Positions 11,601 through 23,666 are shown, counted from the stretch's first letter. The stretch is 64,000 bases of DNA from Eurosta solidaginis (GCF_040869045.1 NC_090319.1:267608897-267672896), one strand, 5' to 3'. Translations and numbers: made by a program. Notes: generated by a model not told the origin, from the letters alone.

Positions 11601-13295
11601 TGGCAGCATTGCCAACAAACAAGTCCAATTTTCACAGCTATTCTGCAACAGATGTCGCAGTGGTGTGAATATCAATTGGCACGAACCAGAATAGAAGTAG
11701 GATTTATGAAGACAAACAAAAAACCGCTGTGGTGGCTGAATGGTTATAGCAGCGGCGCCTAAACGTTGCCGATGAAGGAATTTAGCAGTTCCCGAAATGG
11801 ATCTATACAACGAGCTTTGGCAGTTGTCTAAAATTTTTTTTTCTTCTATTCTAATTTAAAAATTTTTTCAATTAAGAAAAAATTTATCATAACAATAATA
11901 ATGATAAAAAAAATTATTGTTAGGCCTTGAGCTCGAGTCGAACCCGCGATCTTAAAATCAGTAGGCCGATATAAAAACAAAAATTGTTAATACATCCCAG
12001 AGCACGGGGAAAAACAAGTGTCAATAAAATATGACACTATGGCAGCATTGCCAACAAACAAGTTCAATTTTCACAGCTATTCTGCAACAGATGTCGCAGT
12101 GGTGAGAATATCAATTGGCACGAACCAGAATAGAAGTAGGATTAATGAAGACAAACAAAAAACCGCTGTGGTGGCTGAATGGTTATAGCAGCGGCGCCTA
12201 AACGTTGCCGATGAAGGAATTTAACAGTTCCCGAAATGGATCTATACAACGAGCTTTGGCAGTTGTCTAAAATTTTTTCTTTCTTCTATTCTAATTTAAA
12301 AATTTTTTCAATTAAGAAAAAATTTATCATAACAATAATAATGATAAAAAAAAAATTATTGTTAGGCCTTGAGCTCGATTCGAACCCGCGATCTTAAAAT
12401 CAGTAGGCCGATATAACAACAAAAATTGTTAATACATCCCATAGCACGGGGAAAAACAAGTGTCAATAAAATATGACACTATGGCAGCATTGCCAACAAA
12501 CAAGTCCAATTTTCACAGCTATTCTGCAACAGATGTCGCAGTGGTGTGAATATCAATTGGCACGAACCAGAATAGAAGTAGGATTAATGAAGACAAACAA
12601 AAAACCGCTGTGGTGGCTGAATGGTTATAGCAGCGGCGCCTAAACGTTGCCGATGAAGGAATTTAGCAGTTCCCGAAATGGATCTATACAACGAGCTTTG
12701 GCAGTTGTCTAAAATTTTTTCTTTCTTCTATTCTAATTTAAAAATTTTTTCAATTAAGAAAAAATTTATCATAACAATAATAATGATAAAAAAAAATTAT
12801 TGTTAGGCCTTGAGCTCGATTCGAACCCGCGATCTTAAAATCAGTAGGCCGATATAACAACAAATATTGTTAATACATCCCAGAGCACGGGGAAAAACAA
12901 GTGTCAATAAAATATAACACTATGGCAGCATTGCCAACAAACAAGTCCAATTTTCACAGCTATTCTGCAACAGATGTCGCAGTGGTGTGAATATCAATTG
13001 GCACGAACCAGAATAGAAGTAGGATTAATGAAGACAAACAAAAAACCGCTGTGGTGGCTGAATGGTTATAGCAGCGGCGCCTAAACGTTGCCGATGAAGG
13101 AATTTAGCAGTTCCCGAAATGGATCTATACAACGAGCTTTGGCAGTTGTCTAAAATTTTTTCTTTCTTCTATTCTAATTTAAAAATTTTTTCAATTAAGA
13201 AAAAATTTATCATAACAATAATAATGATAAAAAAATTATTGTTAGGCCTTGAGCTCGATTCGAACCCGCGATCTTAAAATCAGTAGGCCGATATA
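8659..13295 (+). repeat. Tandem array: one inverted plus ten direct ~441-bp units
   Basis: The word CGCTGTGGTGGCTGAATGG starts at 9081, 9522, 9963, 10404, 10845, 11285, 11725, 12164, 12606 and 13047, giving a period of 439-442 bp. An inverted unit covers about 8659-9025 and forms a palindromic junction with the first direct unit. Direct units differ by only a few substitutions and by the length of an A-run. No unit encodes a protein, and an apparent frame at 11598-11810 appears only because single changes removed stops in that unit. Confidence 0.9.
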
Positions 13296-13435
13296 GCAAT
13301 GTCTTTTATTTTACTATTCGAAGTATCCGGATAGTGCGATAGTACTATCCGAATAAACGAATAAAAAATCTGAATATCTGGCGGATAAAAGAGTTTATTA
13401 TTCGGATAATTTTTATTCGGATAGTCCCACCCCTA
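13296..13435 (-). repeat. Right terminal inverted repeat
   Basis: 140 bp, the inverted counterpart of 7334-7515, running from GCAATGTCTTTTATTTTACT to the terminus TCCCACCCCTA. It is followed immediately by the second copy of TTTAAAAT. Confidence 0.85.
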
Positions 13436-13443
13436 TTTAAAAT
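13436..13443. other. Right 8-bp target-site duplication (TTTAAAAT)
   Basis: Exact copy of 7326-7333, directly outside the right terminus. Confidence 0.85.
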
Positions 13444-13520
13444 GCTCGCCAGTATTTTATGCTTGGAGAAGTAAACAGTACCTAGGTGACCGAGCTTTGA
13501 TCGGCAACGTTTATTTTTTT

Positions 13521-14225
13521 TTCGAATAGGTGGCAAGCTTAAATGGCAACCCTACTCAAAAATGTCCCTATTGTAATGCGGAGTGAAATAAATAAAAAAA
13601 TATAAGGCGCGATAACCTCCGAAGAGATTTTATGCCGAGCTTCTCTTCCAATTTGCGTCGTGCTCCTTTTTAATTTTTCAAACAAATTGGCGGGACGGGA
13701 CCTACTTGTTTTATGCCGACTCCGAACGGCATCTGCGAGGCAGATGAGTTTTCACTGAGAGCTTTTCATGGCAGAAATACACTCGGAGTGCTTGCCAAAC
13801 ACTGCCGAGGGGCGACCCCGCTTAGAAAATTTTCTTCTAATTGAAAAACCTTATTTCTAAAATTGTAATGTTGCTTGTCCGGGGAGGGAAATACCTTTCG
13901 TTTGATACCCATATCTGCAGATCTCATGCAATTTTTTTTAATTTCGAATAGGTGGCAACCCTAAATGGCAACCCTACTCAAAAATGCCCCTATTGTAATA
14001 CGCAGTGAAATACCTTTCCTTTGATACCCATATCGGCATATCTCTTTTTTTTCGAATAGGTGGCAACCTTTTGAAACATTCTCAGTAGCAACACCTAGAT
14101 AGAAAGTCTTAGAAGGTGATACATTATCTCTGTACCGAATTTCATTTAAATCGGTTGAGCCATTCTCGAGATCGTTCGGCTATACAAACAAACAAGAATT
14201 GCTCGATTAAAGTTATAAGATAAGA
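13521..14225. repeat. ~110-120-bp tandem repeat, three units, split by a SINE
   Basis: TTCGAATAGGTGGCAA starts at 13521, 13943 and 14051. Removing the SINE (13591-13888) makes the first interval about 120 bp and the second is 108 bp. Units include AATGGCAACCCTACTCAAAAATG and TTTGATACCCATATCGGC-type words. The last part (to 14225) contains the motif ATCGGTTGAGCCATTCTCGAGAT, seen in abundant fly repeats. Confidence 0.6.
13591..13888 (-). repeat. tRNA-derived SINE body, most complete copy
   Basis: A minus-strand SINE with its A-rich 3' end at 13591 and a truncated tRNA-like head near 13888. It contains GGCATCTGCGAGGCAGATGAG and TTTTCACTGAGAGCTTTTCATGG in reverse. A short GAAATA flanks both sides (13585-13590 and 13888-13893), a plausible target duplication. 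This copy also preserves the empty version of the site where a T-element interrupted the related SINE at 57583-60145. Confidence 0.75.
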
Positions 14226-16395
14226 TACCACATACTACTTTCTAAACTTCTCTTTTCTATGCTTACATAGTAGTTATATACACAAATGACGCTATTCACA
14301 GCCGTATACAAACAATTCTTTCAGTTCTGGGGATTTTTAGTTTGCGAATATCGGCGCATTGCCAGGTACCACGCCTTCTTAAAAAAATTTAATTTATTGT
14401 AAATATTTATACCTTCGCAGCTGCATTTTTACTAAATAATCACGTTCTAAGTTTTTTCCAAAATTTTGTATGTACTAAATCAACTTATTGATCATTTTGA
14501 TTTATGAAAGCCTATATTTATCTCTATTGGTTTATGCCGTTACAAGCTATTGCTATGTTAACAATAAATATACTTTGTGATCTTTACTCAGTTGAATAAA
14601 TCTAACTCACCTAGGCATTAAAAATTGTATTTAGTTAGCTGTAGCTCATTAACAGGGGTGGACGTTAGCTTAGCACCTGTTACGTGGCCATATACGTATA
14701 CGAATAGCGAGAGTATAGCGACAAACTCATTTAGTTTGATTTTGAAGAAGTGTCACACGCTTTCTTAAAACAGAATACAAAAGAGTGCGTGTGACATGTG
14801 TTCACTGTACAAGCGCTGAAATCAAACAAAATAAATAATTTATTTTGCTTTCGTGCCGCTGCTCATGATGAATATTCATCTACTTATTCGTCTCTTTCAC
14901 CCCTTTTCTTACTGTTTCCTTATACCTCTTTTTCCCAGTCTTCCTCTCTCCATGCCATCTCACCTTTCTCTGCCCCTCCCTAGCCCCTTCTTACCATTTC
15001 TTTTTCTGCATTATCCGACTCTTATCCCTCGTCACTCCATCCCTTTTTCCCCCTACCATGCTGCTGTTCCTCTCTCCACCATATAGATACATATATCATC
15101 TTTTTCCTTTACTTCTGCATCTGTCTACCTCCGCACCGCTCTTTTAACCTCTCCTTCACCATATCCCCGTTGCGTTTTCTTAACCTCTTCTCTTGAAGTG
15201 ATGGCAAAACGATTGATTTTCGCCCTTTTGTGGTATTCTTCAATGAAAAAAATTGCTTAGAGGGTATATTTTCAAAATTCATTCTTTTTCGTTGGTTTGA
15301 ATTTTTTTTAATAACTTCTCATTCACTTGTTCTAGGCAACTTGAATTAAGTCGAAACACTTAGCCCTTTCAAATTAGATATGGAACACAGTCAATCGAAA
15401 GTGATTCGAAGTAAGGAAATATGTGGAGTTCCAACAAGCTAAATCAGACTTATGTAAGTATATCAAATTTAAGTAACAGCCTATTTGGCTGATCCCGATA
15501 AATGTAGCATCAATTAAAGTTAAGACATGTTTATCCACTAAAGTAAAACTTTAAATGTCTTAGTGCTGCATTGGAAAAAATAAGGGAATTTCTCGCTCAA
15601 ACAGAGGAAACAATGGGAGAATTTATTTCATTCGTGGCATTTTTATTCTTGCTTCAATAGCATCACTATTTCTCTGTGTCTATATTCCATTGTCCTTAAA
15701 TCGTGTCTTTTTGCACTTCTGCCGCGCCAAAGGTTCGCTTTATTTTGGCTAGATGTATCCGGGTTTTATTTATCGAAAACAAAAGTTTTATATACGCTTG
15801 CCCGCTTCTTCTCTTCTCATCGTTCTTCCACTACCTTTTCGTTTACTTTTCTCTCTAAGCCGCTCTTTTTCCTCTACCTCCACAATTTCCCCCCTCTCCC
15901 CCACTTCCCCTATTTAAATTTGTTTCTTCTTTTACCTATCTTTCGTCCTCTGTCTCAACATCTCCCTAAAGATAAAGATATTATATTAGATCTATTAAGA
16001 GCAATATTAGAAAGTAATTTACAGGAAGCTCTATCAGTGTTTGACAAGGTGATAAAAACTGAAAACCCTCACATCACCTTTCCCCACTCCAACTGCATCT
16101 TGCTCTACCTCTAATTGAAAATTTGTGTTGAGCATATCAGACAGGCTCTCTATGTTGGTCATGGGTATACCTTCGGTAGTAGTTCTCAATGGCTGTCAGC
16201 TTTCAACCAAATCAGATTATCAGTTTCCCGACAATCACAAAAAATTTGATAGATTTAATATCTATAGATTTTGAGTGATTTGAGTACTATGCCCATATTT
16301 AAAATAGTATTTTCTACACCCAAAAGCACCCTCGAAGTGAAAGCAATAAGTGCATTCCGATGAAGAGTTTGGTAGATCCTTAAATACTATAAGGT
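14226..16395. other. No gene; pyrimidine-rich tracts
   Basis: CT-rich tracts lie at about 14880-15200 and 15790-15960. They keep two overlapping frames open (14798-15086), which I read as compositional artefacts. No motif or repeat from elsewhere in the window is visible outside the tracts. Confidence 0.5.
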
Positions 16396-16690
16396 AGTCT
16401 GGGAAATTCTTGATAATTATGCACCTTCTGCTAACGTTCGAATCGCTGAACTGAATAAATAACTCAAATATTCAGTATAGGCAAATGATCTACATATATC
16501 TACACTCTACTGTGGTAATAGTTCTTCACACTCGCGTGCTTCACTCAAATCGTATTAAAATCAAACTAAATGATTATTACTTGCACCGCGCTGCTTTTAT
16601 ACTCTCAGTTAGTATCGTTCACCTATTTCTCCTAGGGTCTAGACTTTTCACGAGCATGCCTTCTGGAACAGTTGCATACTTGGTTATTTA
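16396..16690 (+). repeat. LTR fragment (ATAT family)
   Basis: This matches the first two-thirds of the solo LTR at 34719-35222: AACGTTCGAATCGCTGAA, AATAAATAACTC, the AATCAAACTA block and GCTGCTTTTATACTCTC. The TGTAACG start and the ATTCGTCACA end are both missing. Confidence 0.6.
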
Positions 16691-16721
16691 GCTTTATACT
16701 TACATGTATTTGTATTTTATG

Positions 16722-19046
16722 TTTTTATACTCAGTTGAGCAGAGCTCACAGAGTATATTAAGTTTGATTGGATAACGGTTGGTTGTACAGGTATAAAGGA
16801 ATTGAGATAGATATTGACTTCCATATATCAAAATCATCAGGATCGAAAAAAAATTTGATTGAGCCATGTCCGTCCGTCCGTCCGTCCGTCCGTCCGTTAA
16901 CACGATAACTTGAGTAAATTTTGAGGTATCTTGATGAAATTTGGTACGTGGGTTTCTGAGCGCTCATCTCAGATCTCTATTTAAAATGAACGATATCGGA
17001 CTATAACCACGCCCACTTTTTCGATATCGAAAATTTTGAAAAACCGAAAAAGTGCAATAATTCATTTCCAAAGACAGATAAAGCGATGAAATTTGGTAGT
17101 TGAGTTGAACTTATGACGCAGAATAGAAAATTAGTAAAATTTTGGACAATGGGCGTGGCACCGCCCACTTTTAAAAGAAGGTAATTTAAAACTTTGGCAA
17201 GCTCTAATTTGGCAGTCGTTGAAGATATCATGATGAAATTTGGCAGAAACGTTACTCATATTACTATATGTACGCTTAATAAAAATTAGCAAAATCGGAG
17301 GAGGACCACGCCCACTTAAAAAAAATGTTTTTAAAGTAAAATTTTAACAAAACTTTTAATATCTTTAGAGTACATAAGTAAATTATGTCAACATTCGACT
17401 CAAGTAATGATATGGTGCAACAAAATACAACAATAAAAGAAAATTTCAAAATGGGCGTGGCTCCGCCCTTTTTCATTTAATTTTAATGCCATAAGTCGAA
17501 CAAAAATTTACCAATCCTTTTGAAATTTGGTAGGGGTATATATTTTATGACGTTAACTGTTTTCTGTGGAAATAGGCGAAATCGGTTGAAGCCACGCCCA
17601 GTTTTTATACACAGTCGTCCGTCTGTCCTTCCGCATGGCCGTTAACACGATAACTTCAGCAAAAATCGACATATCTTTACTGAGCTTAGTTCACGTATTT
17701 ATCTGAACGCACTTTATCTTGGTATAAAATATGAACGAAATCCAACTATGACCACGCCCACTTTTTCCATATCGAAAATTACGAAAAATGAAAAAAATGC
17801 CATAATTCTATACCAAATACAAAAAAAGGGATGAAACATGGTAATGGGATTGGTTTGTTGACGCGAAATATAACTTTAGAAAAAACTTTGTAAAATGGTT
17901 GTGACACCTACCATATTAAGTAGAAGAAAATGAAAAAGTTCTACAGGGCGAAATAAAAAACCCTTGAAATCTTGGCAAGTATTACATATATAAATAAATT
18001 AGCGGTATCCAACAGATGATGTTCTGGGTCACCTCTTCCACATTTTGGTCGATATCTGGAAAACGTCTTCACATATACAACTACCACCACTCCCTTTTAA
18101 AACTCTCATTAATACCTTTAATTTTATACCAATATCGTACAAACACATTCTATAGTCACCCCTGGCCCACCTTCATGGCGATATCTCGAAAAGGCATCCA
18201 CCTATAAAGCTAAGCCCCACGCCCTTTTAAAATACTCATTACCACCTTTCATTTGATACCCATATCATACAAACATATTCTAGAGTCACCCCTGGTTCAC
18301 CTTTATGGCGATATCTCGAAAAGCCGACCACCTATAGAAGGAAGGCCCACGCCCTTTTAAAAATACTCATTAACACCTTTCATTTGATACCCATATCATA
18401 CAAACAAAGTCTAGAGTCACCCCTTGTCCACCTTTATTGCGATACCTCGAAAAGGCGTCCACCTATAGAACTAAGGCCCACTCCCTTTTAAAATACTCAT
18501 TAACACCTTTCGTTTGAGACCCATATTGTACAAATGCATTCTAGAGTCGCCCCTGGTCCACTTTTATGGCGATATCTCGAAACGGCATCCACCTATGGAA
18601 CTAAGGATTACTCCCTTTTAAAATATTCATTAACACCTTTCTTTTGATGCCCATATTGTACAAACAAATTCTAGGGTCACCCCTGGTACACCTTTATGGA
18701 GATATCTCGAAACGGCGTCCACCTATGGAACTAAGGATTACTCCCTTTTAAAATACTCATTAACACCTTTCATTTGATACCCATATCGTACAAACAAATT
18801 CTAGAGGCAACCCTGATCCACTTTTATGGCGATATCCCGAAATGGCATCCACCTATAGAACTACGGCCCACTCCCTCATAAAATACTCTTTAATGCCTTT
18901 CATTTGATACACATGTCATACAAACACATTCCAGGGTTTCCCTCGGTTCATTTTCCTACATGGTTATTTTCCCTTATGTTGCCACCATAGCTCTCAACTG
19001 AGTATGTAATGTTCGGTTACACCCGAACTTAACCTTCCTAACTTAT
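16722..19046 (+). mobile_element. T-element copy 1 (full length, Helitron-like features)
   Basis: It starts at TTTTTATACTCAGTTGAGC and ends at the hairpin GTTCGGTTACACCCGAAC followed by CTTAACCTTCCTAACTT. Inside are a (CCGT)n tract at 16869-16896, several segments built on ACCACGCCCACTTTT and CGATATCGAAAA, and a satellite block at about 18030-18940. The satellite unit is about 130 bp (CACCCCTGG-type marks at 18157, 18287, 18418, 18548, 18678, 18808 and 18938). There is no coding capacity. Short subterminal inverted words (ACTCAGTTGAG near the start, CTCAACTGAGT near the end), a 3' hairpin and central satellites are the features described for non-autonomous Helentron-type elements. That assignment is an inference. 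Confidence 0.75.
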
Positions 19047-19206
19047 TTATACTCAACTGCTCACGGAGTATGTTAAGTTTGTTCGCATAACGGTACCCCG
19101 TAACGTCATAAACTAATCGAGATAGATATATAATTATCTATATTAAAATGATCCGTCCGTTCGTCCGTCCGTCTGTGCGTGAACACGATAACTTAAGCAA
19201 ATTGAG
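19046..19206 (+). mobile_element. T-element copy 2, head only
   Basis: A new T-element start (TATACTCAACTGCTCACGG) directly follows the end of copy 1. It runs through the (CGTC)n tract at about 19150-19175 and breaks off after AACACGATAACTTAAGC. It is a head-to-tail partial tandem. Confidence 0.7.
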
Positions 19207-19240
19207 TAAATTGATGTTAGAAATGCTAATATTCGCCACA
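19207..19240 (+). repeat. 3' tip of an ATAT-family LTR
   Basis: TGCTAATATTCGCCACA followed by ATAT matches the last bases of the solo LTR at 34719-35222 and its flanking duplication. The 5' part of this LTR is lost at the junction with T-element copy 2. The stretch 19241-19648 shows nothing I recognise. Confidence 0.55.
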
Positions 19241-19648
19241 ATATGTATAAGCAGACAAATATACATTTTCGTATATAGGATACATCACCTATGTTCCTCA
19301 TTGTTACTATCAGACTAAAAAAATATATTGGTCCTTCTTCTCGACAATTTTTTGGTCTCCAAAACTTTTGGTGTGATGACCGTGCTATCGCTAAAAAAAT
19401 TTTAAAGCAAATACTATCGGTGCATATGCCATTAACTTCCGAGATAAATCTATTGATATAAATACTAGAATTAAATTCAATTATTTATGCAACCAGCAAA
19501 TCGGATACCAAATTAACCGTCTAATGCGGTTTTTCTTATGAACAGGGAAAATTACATAACTCATTGAACTTGAAAGTTAGCGAAAACAGGTAGCAATAGC
19601 CACTGCTGCACGAATTGACAACAACACTGAACATGCAAATCGAAAGAA

Positions 19649-22272
19649 AACAAGTAAGGAAGGTTAAGTTCGGGTGTAACCGAACATCTCATACTCAGTT
19701 GAGAGCTATGGTGACAACATAAGGGAAAATAACCATATAGGAAAATTAACCGAGGGAAAACCTGGAATGTGTTTACATGACATGTGTATCAAATGAAAGG
19801 CATTAAAGAGTATTTTGGGAGTGGGAGTATTGAGGAAGTGGGCCATAGTTCTAAAGGTGGACGCCATTTAGGGATATAGCCATAAAGGTTGATCAGGGGT
19901 GAGCCTAGAATTTGTTTGTACAATATGGTTATCAAATTAAAGGTATTAATGAGGGTTTTAAAAGGGAGTGGTGGTTGTTGTATAGGTGGTCGCCTTTTCG
20001 AGATATCGCCATAAAGGTGGACCAGGGGTGACTCTAGAATGCGTTTGTACGATATGGGTATCAAATGAAAGGTGTTAATGAGTATTTTAAAAGGGAGTAA
20101 TCCTTAGTTCCATAGGTGGACGCCGTTTCGAGATATCGCCATAAAGGTGGAGCAGGGGTGACCCTAGAATTTGTTTGTACAATATGGGTATCAAATGAAA
20201 GGCGTTAATGTGTATTTTAAAAGCGAGTAATCCTTAGTTCCATAGGTGGACGCCGTTTCGAGATATCGGTATAAAGGTGGACCAGGGGTGACCCTAGAAT
20301 TTGTTTTTACAATATGGGTATCAAAAGAAAGGTGTTAATGAGTATTTTAAAAGGGAGTAATCCTTAGTTCCATAGGTGGAAGCCGTTTCGAGATATCGCC
20401 ATAAAGGTGGACCAGGGGTGACTCTAGAATGTGTTTGTACGATATGGTTATCAAATTAAAGGTGTTAATGATTTTTTTAAAAGGGAGTAATCCTTAGTTC
20501 CATAGGTGGACGCCGTTTCGAGATACTGCCATAAAGGTGGACCAGGGGTGACTCTATAATTCCTTTGTGCAATATGGGTATCAAACGAAAGGTGTTAATG
20601 AGTATTTTAAGAGGGAGGAGGCCTTAGTTCTATAGGTGGACGCCTTTTCGAGATATCGCCATAAAGGTGGACCAGAGGTGACTTTAGAATATGTTTGTAC
20701 GATATGGGTATCAAATGAAAGGTGTTAATGAGTATTTTAAAAGGGCGTGGGGCTTAGTTCTATAGGTGGACGCCTTTTTGAGATATCGCCATAAAGGTGG
20801 ACCAGGGGTGACTCTAGAATGTGTTTGCACGATATGGGTATCAAATTAAAGGTATTAATGAGAGTTTTAAAAGGGAGTGGTGGTAGTTATATATGTGAAG
20901 GCGTTTTCCAGATATCGACCAAAATGTGGACCAGGGTGACGCAGAACATCATCTGTTGGATACCGCTAATTTATTTATATATGTAATACCTGCCAAGATT
21001 TTAAGGGTTTTTTATTTCGCCCTGCAGAACTTTTTCATTTTCTTCTACTTAATATGGTAGGTGTCAAAACCATTTTATAAAGTTGTTTCTAAAGTTATAT
21101 TTCGCGTCAATAAACCAATCCACTTACCTCACCATGTTTCATCCCTTTTTTGGTATTTGGTATAGAATTATGGCATTTTTTTCTTTTTTCGTAATTTTCG
21201 ATATCGAAAAAGTGGGCGTGGCCATTGTCGGATTTCGTTCATTTTTCATACCAAGATAAAGTGAGTTCAAGTAAGCACGTGAACTAAGTTCATTAAAGAT
21301 ATGCCGATTTTTGCTCAAGTTATCGTGTTAACGGCCATGCGGAAGGACAGACGAACGACTGTGTATAAAAACTGGGCGTGGCATCAACCGATTTCGCCCG
21401 TTTTCACAGAAAACAGTTAACATCATAAAATCTATGCCCCTGCCAAATTTCAAAAGGATTGGTTAATATTTGTTCGACTTATGGCGTTAAAAGTATCCTA
21501 GACAAATTAAATGAAAAAGGGCGGAGCCACGCCCATTTTGAAATTTTCTTTTATTTTTGTATTTTGTTCCACCATATCATTACTGGAGTTGAATGTTGAC
21601 ATAATTTACTTATATACTGAAAAGATATTAAATTTTTTGTTAAAATTTTACTTTAAACAAATTTTTTTTTCAAAGTGGGCGTGGTCCTTCTCCGATTTTG
21701 CTATTTTTTTATTAGGCGTACATATAGTAATAGGAGTAACGTCCTTGCCAAATTTCATCATGATATCTTCAACGACTGACAAATTACAGCTTGCAAAATT
21801 TTAAATTACCTTCTTTTAAAAGTGGGCGGTGTCAGGCCCATTGTCCAAAATTTTACTAATTTTCTATTCTGCGTTATAAACTCAACTAATCTACCAAGCT
21901 TCGTCGATTTATCTGTCTTTGGTAATGAATTATCGCACTTTTTCGGTTTTTCGAAATTTTCGATATCGAAAAAGTTGGCGTGGTTATAGTCCGATATCGT
22001 TCATTTTAAAAAGCGATCTGAGATGAGTGCTCAGGAACCTACATACCAAATTTCATCAAGATACCTCCAAATTTACTCAATTTGTCGTGTTAACGGACGG
22101 ACGGACGGACGGACGGACGAACGGACATGGCTCAATCAAATTTTTTTTCGATCCTGATTATTTTGATATATGGAAGTCTATATCTATCTCGATTCCTTTA
22201 TATATGTACAACCAACCGTTATCCAATCAAACTTAATATACTCTGTGAGCTCTGCTCAACTGAGTATAAAAA
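19649..22272 (-). mobile_element. T-element copy 3 (full length)
   Basis: Reading the minus strand it starts at 22272 (TTTTTATACTCAG) and ends at 19649 with the GTTCGG...CCGAAC hairpin and TTACTTGTT. It holds a (GGAC)n tract at 22094-22121 and the longest ~130-bp satellite block of the family (about 19790-20930, roughly nine units). It lies inverted to copy 1 with about 600 bp between them. Confidence 0.8.
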
Positions 22273-23660
22273 TTGCCGGAACTACAGTAGCGAATGAAAT
22301 TAATATATTGCCTTAACAAGGATAACAATACAGCTCCCAACTAAGAAATGCGATAAAGACAGGCGAAAACGCAAGAGCTATCAAAAGCTTCCTCTATGGA
22401 TTTGAGTATTAAATTATTTGATAAAACTGAAAGCATATGCACTTTAAAAGTTTTTGTGTGCTCTTACCATAAAGAATTTTTACTCGCTGTGGCATGCCGT
22501 GTAAATGCTTAATTAAATTTAGTTCACAAACGCGTGCACAATGTTGCCAATTAGTTTCGAATTTATATTTAGTGAAGTTATTTGTATGAACATACTTATA
22601 TGCATAATTTTAGTATGAATGTGCACAGGATTTTTTAGAAAGAATCTTTTTCTTGCCATTATACGCTGTGTTGCAGTCAAGTAATGCAATTACGTTTTTA
22701 CAAATTACAAGTGCTATACGCTGGCAACACCTTTTTAACAAACAAACGGCACGCATACGAAACTATGAACAAACAATCTTTTTATACCCTCTTTCCAGCT
22801 TGTAGACGGAGTTACGTAAAACTTGACAGTTAACGATTGCCTGCTCGGTCGGTTGGCGCATGCAAAATGCACATAAATCCCCAATCCAATTTAACCCAAG
22901 TCGCTGAACATTTTTCAATCATACACACAAACATATGTGCATAGGAGTGTAACTACAATTCTGCATAGCTATAAATATGATATGGAGAGATGCGTCGCGT
23001 CTCGAAGTCAATGCCTACACTTGCCAAATAACACAAAAATGCATCGCATGCCATTGCGGCAACAGAAAGATAGAATTTAAGTTGTATCCCATTCATGTTG
23101 CTTTCTGTTATAACCAGTAGCGCCACATAATTTTTCATCATTAACTATTGCGCTCACAGATAGGCGGTCACACTAGAAAAAAAAAAAAAAAAGCTGAAAA
23201 ATAATTAGTTGGAGTATAAGCGAATTTTATATACCTAGGTGCGAATTGGAATAACTTCTCGATAGAATATGAAAACATCTCCTCAGTTTCGTACATATCA
23301 ATAAAATATTGATCCGATATGAAGAGAAAGACATGACTGTTAGCTGAAGAGAGGCGGAGCTTCCATTTCAATTTCTCCAGAACGCTTATGTGAATCCGCT
23401 GTAAGCCTTACATATTCTACATTTTGTACACAGGTATAAAGGTATAAAAAAGATCGATCTAGCTTAACAAATATCTTCCCAACGAAATCATGCACCTGTA
23501 ATGCGCATGCGCACATATTTATTGGCTAGCAAAACATGCATAGTATGGTTTTCATCGTAGGTAGTTACAACAGTGCATATTCGTGATGGTCGTTAGGTAT
23601 CTGATAATCGCTGCGCTATCGTCATATCTGGAGATATACCTTCTTCAAAACTCACCGTCG
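22273..23660. other. No recognisable gene or repeat
   Basis: AT-rich sequence with an A-run at about 23176-23192. The short minus-strand frames at 22953-23141 and 23168-23371 show no motif. Confidence 0.5.
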
Positions 23661-23666
23661 GCATCA

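Larger units (their letters stand above)
7334..13435. mobile_element. 6.1-kb foldback-type hAT-like element, non-autonomous
   Basis: The element is bounded by termini TAGTGGTGGGA and TCCCACCCCTA (one mismatch as inverted repeats) and by a perfect 8-bp duplication TTTAAAAT. In order it contains a terminal inverted repeat rich in TTATTCG/CCGAATAA words, a 1.15-kb near-perfect palindrome (7504-8658), one inverted and ten direct ~441-bp units (8659-13295), and the right terminal repeat (13296-13435). I find no transposase frame, so it would depend on a transposase supplied elsewhere. The size of the duplication and the TAG/CAG-type ends point to hAT. The foldback design resembles Drosophila FB and Galileo, which belong to other groups with different duplication lengths. 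Confidence 0.85.

Noticed and set aside
11598..11810. 70-codon minus-strand frame inside the 441-bp array
   Set aside because: The same region in the other units carries stops or changes; the frame is not maintained, so it is chance.
8659..13295. CRISPR-like or prokaryotic repeat array
   Set aside because: Units are 441 bp, contiguous and without spacers, inside an insect transposon.
17001..17476. Minus-strand frames such as 17001-17231 and 17276-17476, which recur at 21511, 29572, 31605, 45023, 45271 and 59536
   Set aside because: They are conserved only because the T-element DNA is conserved; they break in several copies and contain no protein motif.
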